A DNA stretch of 64,000 bases from an uncultured Collinsella sp. (lineage in GTDB: Bacteria; Actinomycetota; Coriobacteriia; Coriobacteriales; Coriobacteriaceae): positions 1-64,000 of the forward strand of contig CAUFBM010000012.1 in NCBI GenBank assembly GCA_959023295.1, written 5' to 3'. Of the stretch, positions 63,747 to 64,000 are shown in pieces. The notes below the pieces were generated by a model. The model saw only the letters and a program-made list of their open reading frames with translations. It did no database searches and had not been told where the DNA came from. Within the stretch, counting starts at the first letter, position 1, and each line of letters starts with the position of its first letter. A program made the position numbers and the translations under genes.

Positions 63747-63964
63747 GGCGATCGTCCTCACAATCATGGTTAAGGGGATAGTGTAGCTCGCATGGGCGCA
63801 CCGTGCGCCGGTGCTCAGAAAATGCAGTAATGGTCTGCTGGAGCTAACGAGCGGCCCTTCTTGTCCGACCGGGTGCTCCATTTTGGGCCACATGGGTATG
63901 GGCATGTGCCTGCCTGCCCGACATACTTAATGTCGACAGCCCCTGCGCAAAGGAGGACGTATTC

Positions 63965-64000
63965 ATGGACGAGATGTTTGCCATTAAATGCCAAAACTGC
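63965..64000 (+). CDS. Start of a zinc-ribbon protein (cut by window end)
   Basis: An ATG at 63965 follows a perfect AAAGGAGG (about 63949-63956). The twelve visible codons read MDEMFAIKCQNC, the start of a CxxC zinc ribbon. The rest lies outside the window, so nothing more can be said. Confidence 0.65.
   Translation, partial: MDEMFAIKCQNC

Overview
This 64 kb window looks like a chromosomal segment of a strictly anaerobic gut actinobacterium of the Coriobacteriia, most likely Collinsella or a close relative. The reasons are its high GC content, the anaerobic gene set ([FeFe] hydrogenase, superoxide reductase, EFR1-type flavodoxin-ferredoxin, formate-tetrahydrofolate ligase), and a Ser/Thr kinase with a DUF6273-like sensor. 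The genus is inferred from gene content and style; no search was run.

Layout. 0-12.4 kb is an accessory stretch studded with 13 copies of an exactly 57-bp palindrome. The copies sit in four clusters with an 80/81-bp period. Two clusters bracket an AbiEi/DUF559-like endonuclease gene, and the other two bracket (with the copA promoter) a receptor-kinase + FHA pair. Between them lie an amidohydrolase, a zinc-ribbon membrane protein and a copper operon (copA-copZ-csoR). 12.4-27.1 kb holds a DEAD-box RNA helicase, an EFR1 ferredoxin protein, an alpha-glucoside PTS locus (IIA, LicT/BglG antiterminator, IICB, GH4 6-phospho-alpha-glucosidase), and a four-gene operon of an NAD(P)-linked flavoprotein, a modular [FeFe] hydrogenase, a substrate-binding lipoprotein and a fused ABC permease-ATPase. 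27.1-40 kb carries an orphan RelB/DinJ antitoxin, a CPBP protease, a YgiQ radical SAM protein, a DUF1275 protein, an iron alcohol dehydrogenase, an M42 peptidase, an HTH-HipA kinase, mnmA, cysK with a divergent Rrf2 regulator, a holin-like membrane protein and a TrpR-like regulator. 40-64 kb is mostly DNA metabolism: addB-addA, dnaE, a SWIM-SNF2 helicase, superoxide reductase, a degenerate NadE-like protein and ruvC-ruvA-ruvB behind an apparent SOS box. It ends with fhs, a membrane protein with Thr motifs, a cation diffusion facilitator and the start of a zinc-ribbon gene.

How the genes work together. The PTS genes make a complete import-and-cleavage module for a phosphorylated alpha-glucoside. 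Fhs, the hydrogenase and its flavoprotein point to fermentative redox balancing with H2 metabolism. AddAB, RuvABC, DnaE and the SNF2 protein form a repair/replication neighbourhood. The kinase, the FHA protein and the Thr-motif membrane protein are candidate parts of one phospho-signalling circuit.

Most unusual signals: (1) the 57-bp palindrome arrays with a constant period and preserved internal pairing; (2) several other families of intergenic hairpins, many built on a GGGAC core, including perfect 30- and 33-bp inverted repeats; (3) a NadE-like protein that has lost both its glutaminase and P-loop motifs; (4) a one-base frame problem at the end of the PTS IIA gene; (5) an ABC importer permease fused to its ATPase next to a hydrogenase.
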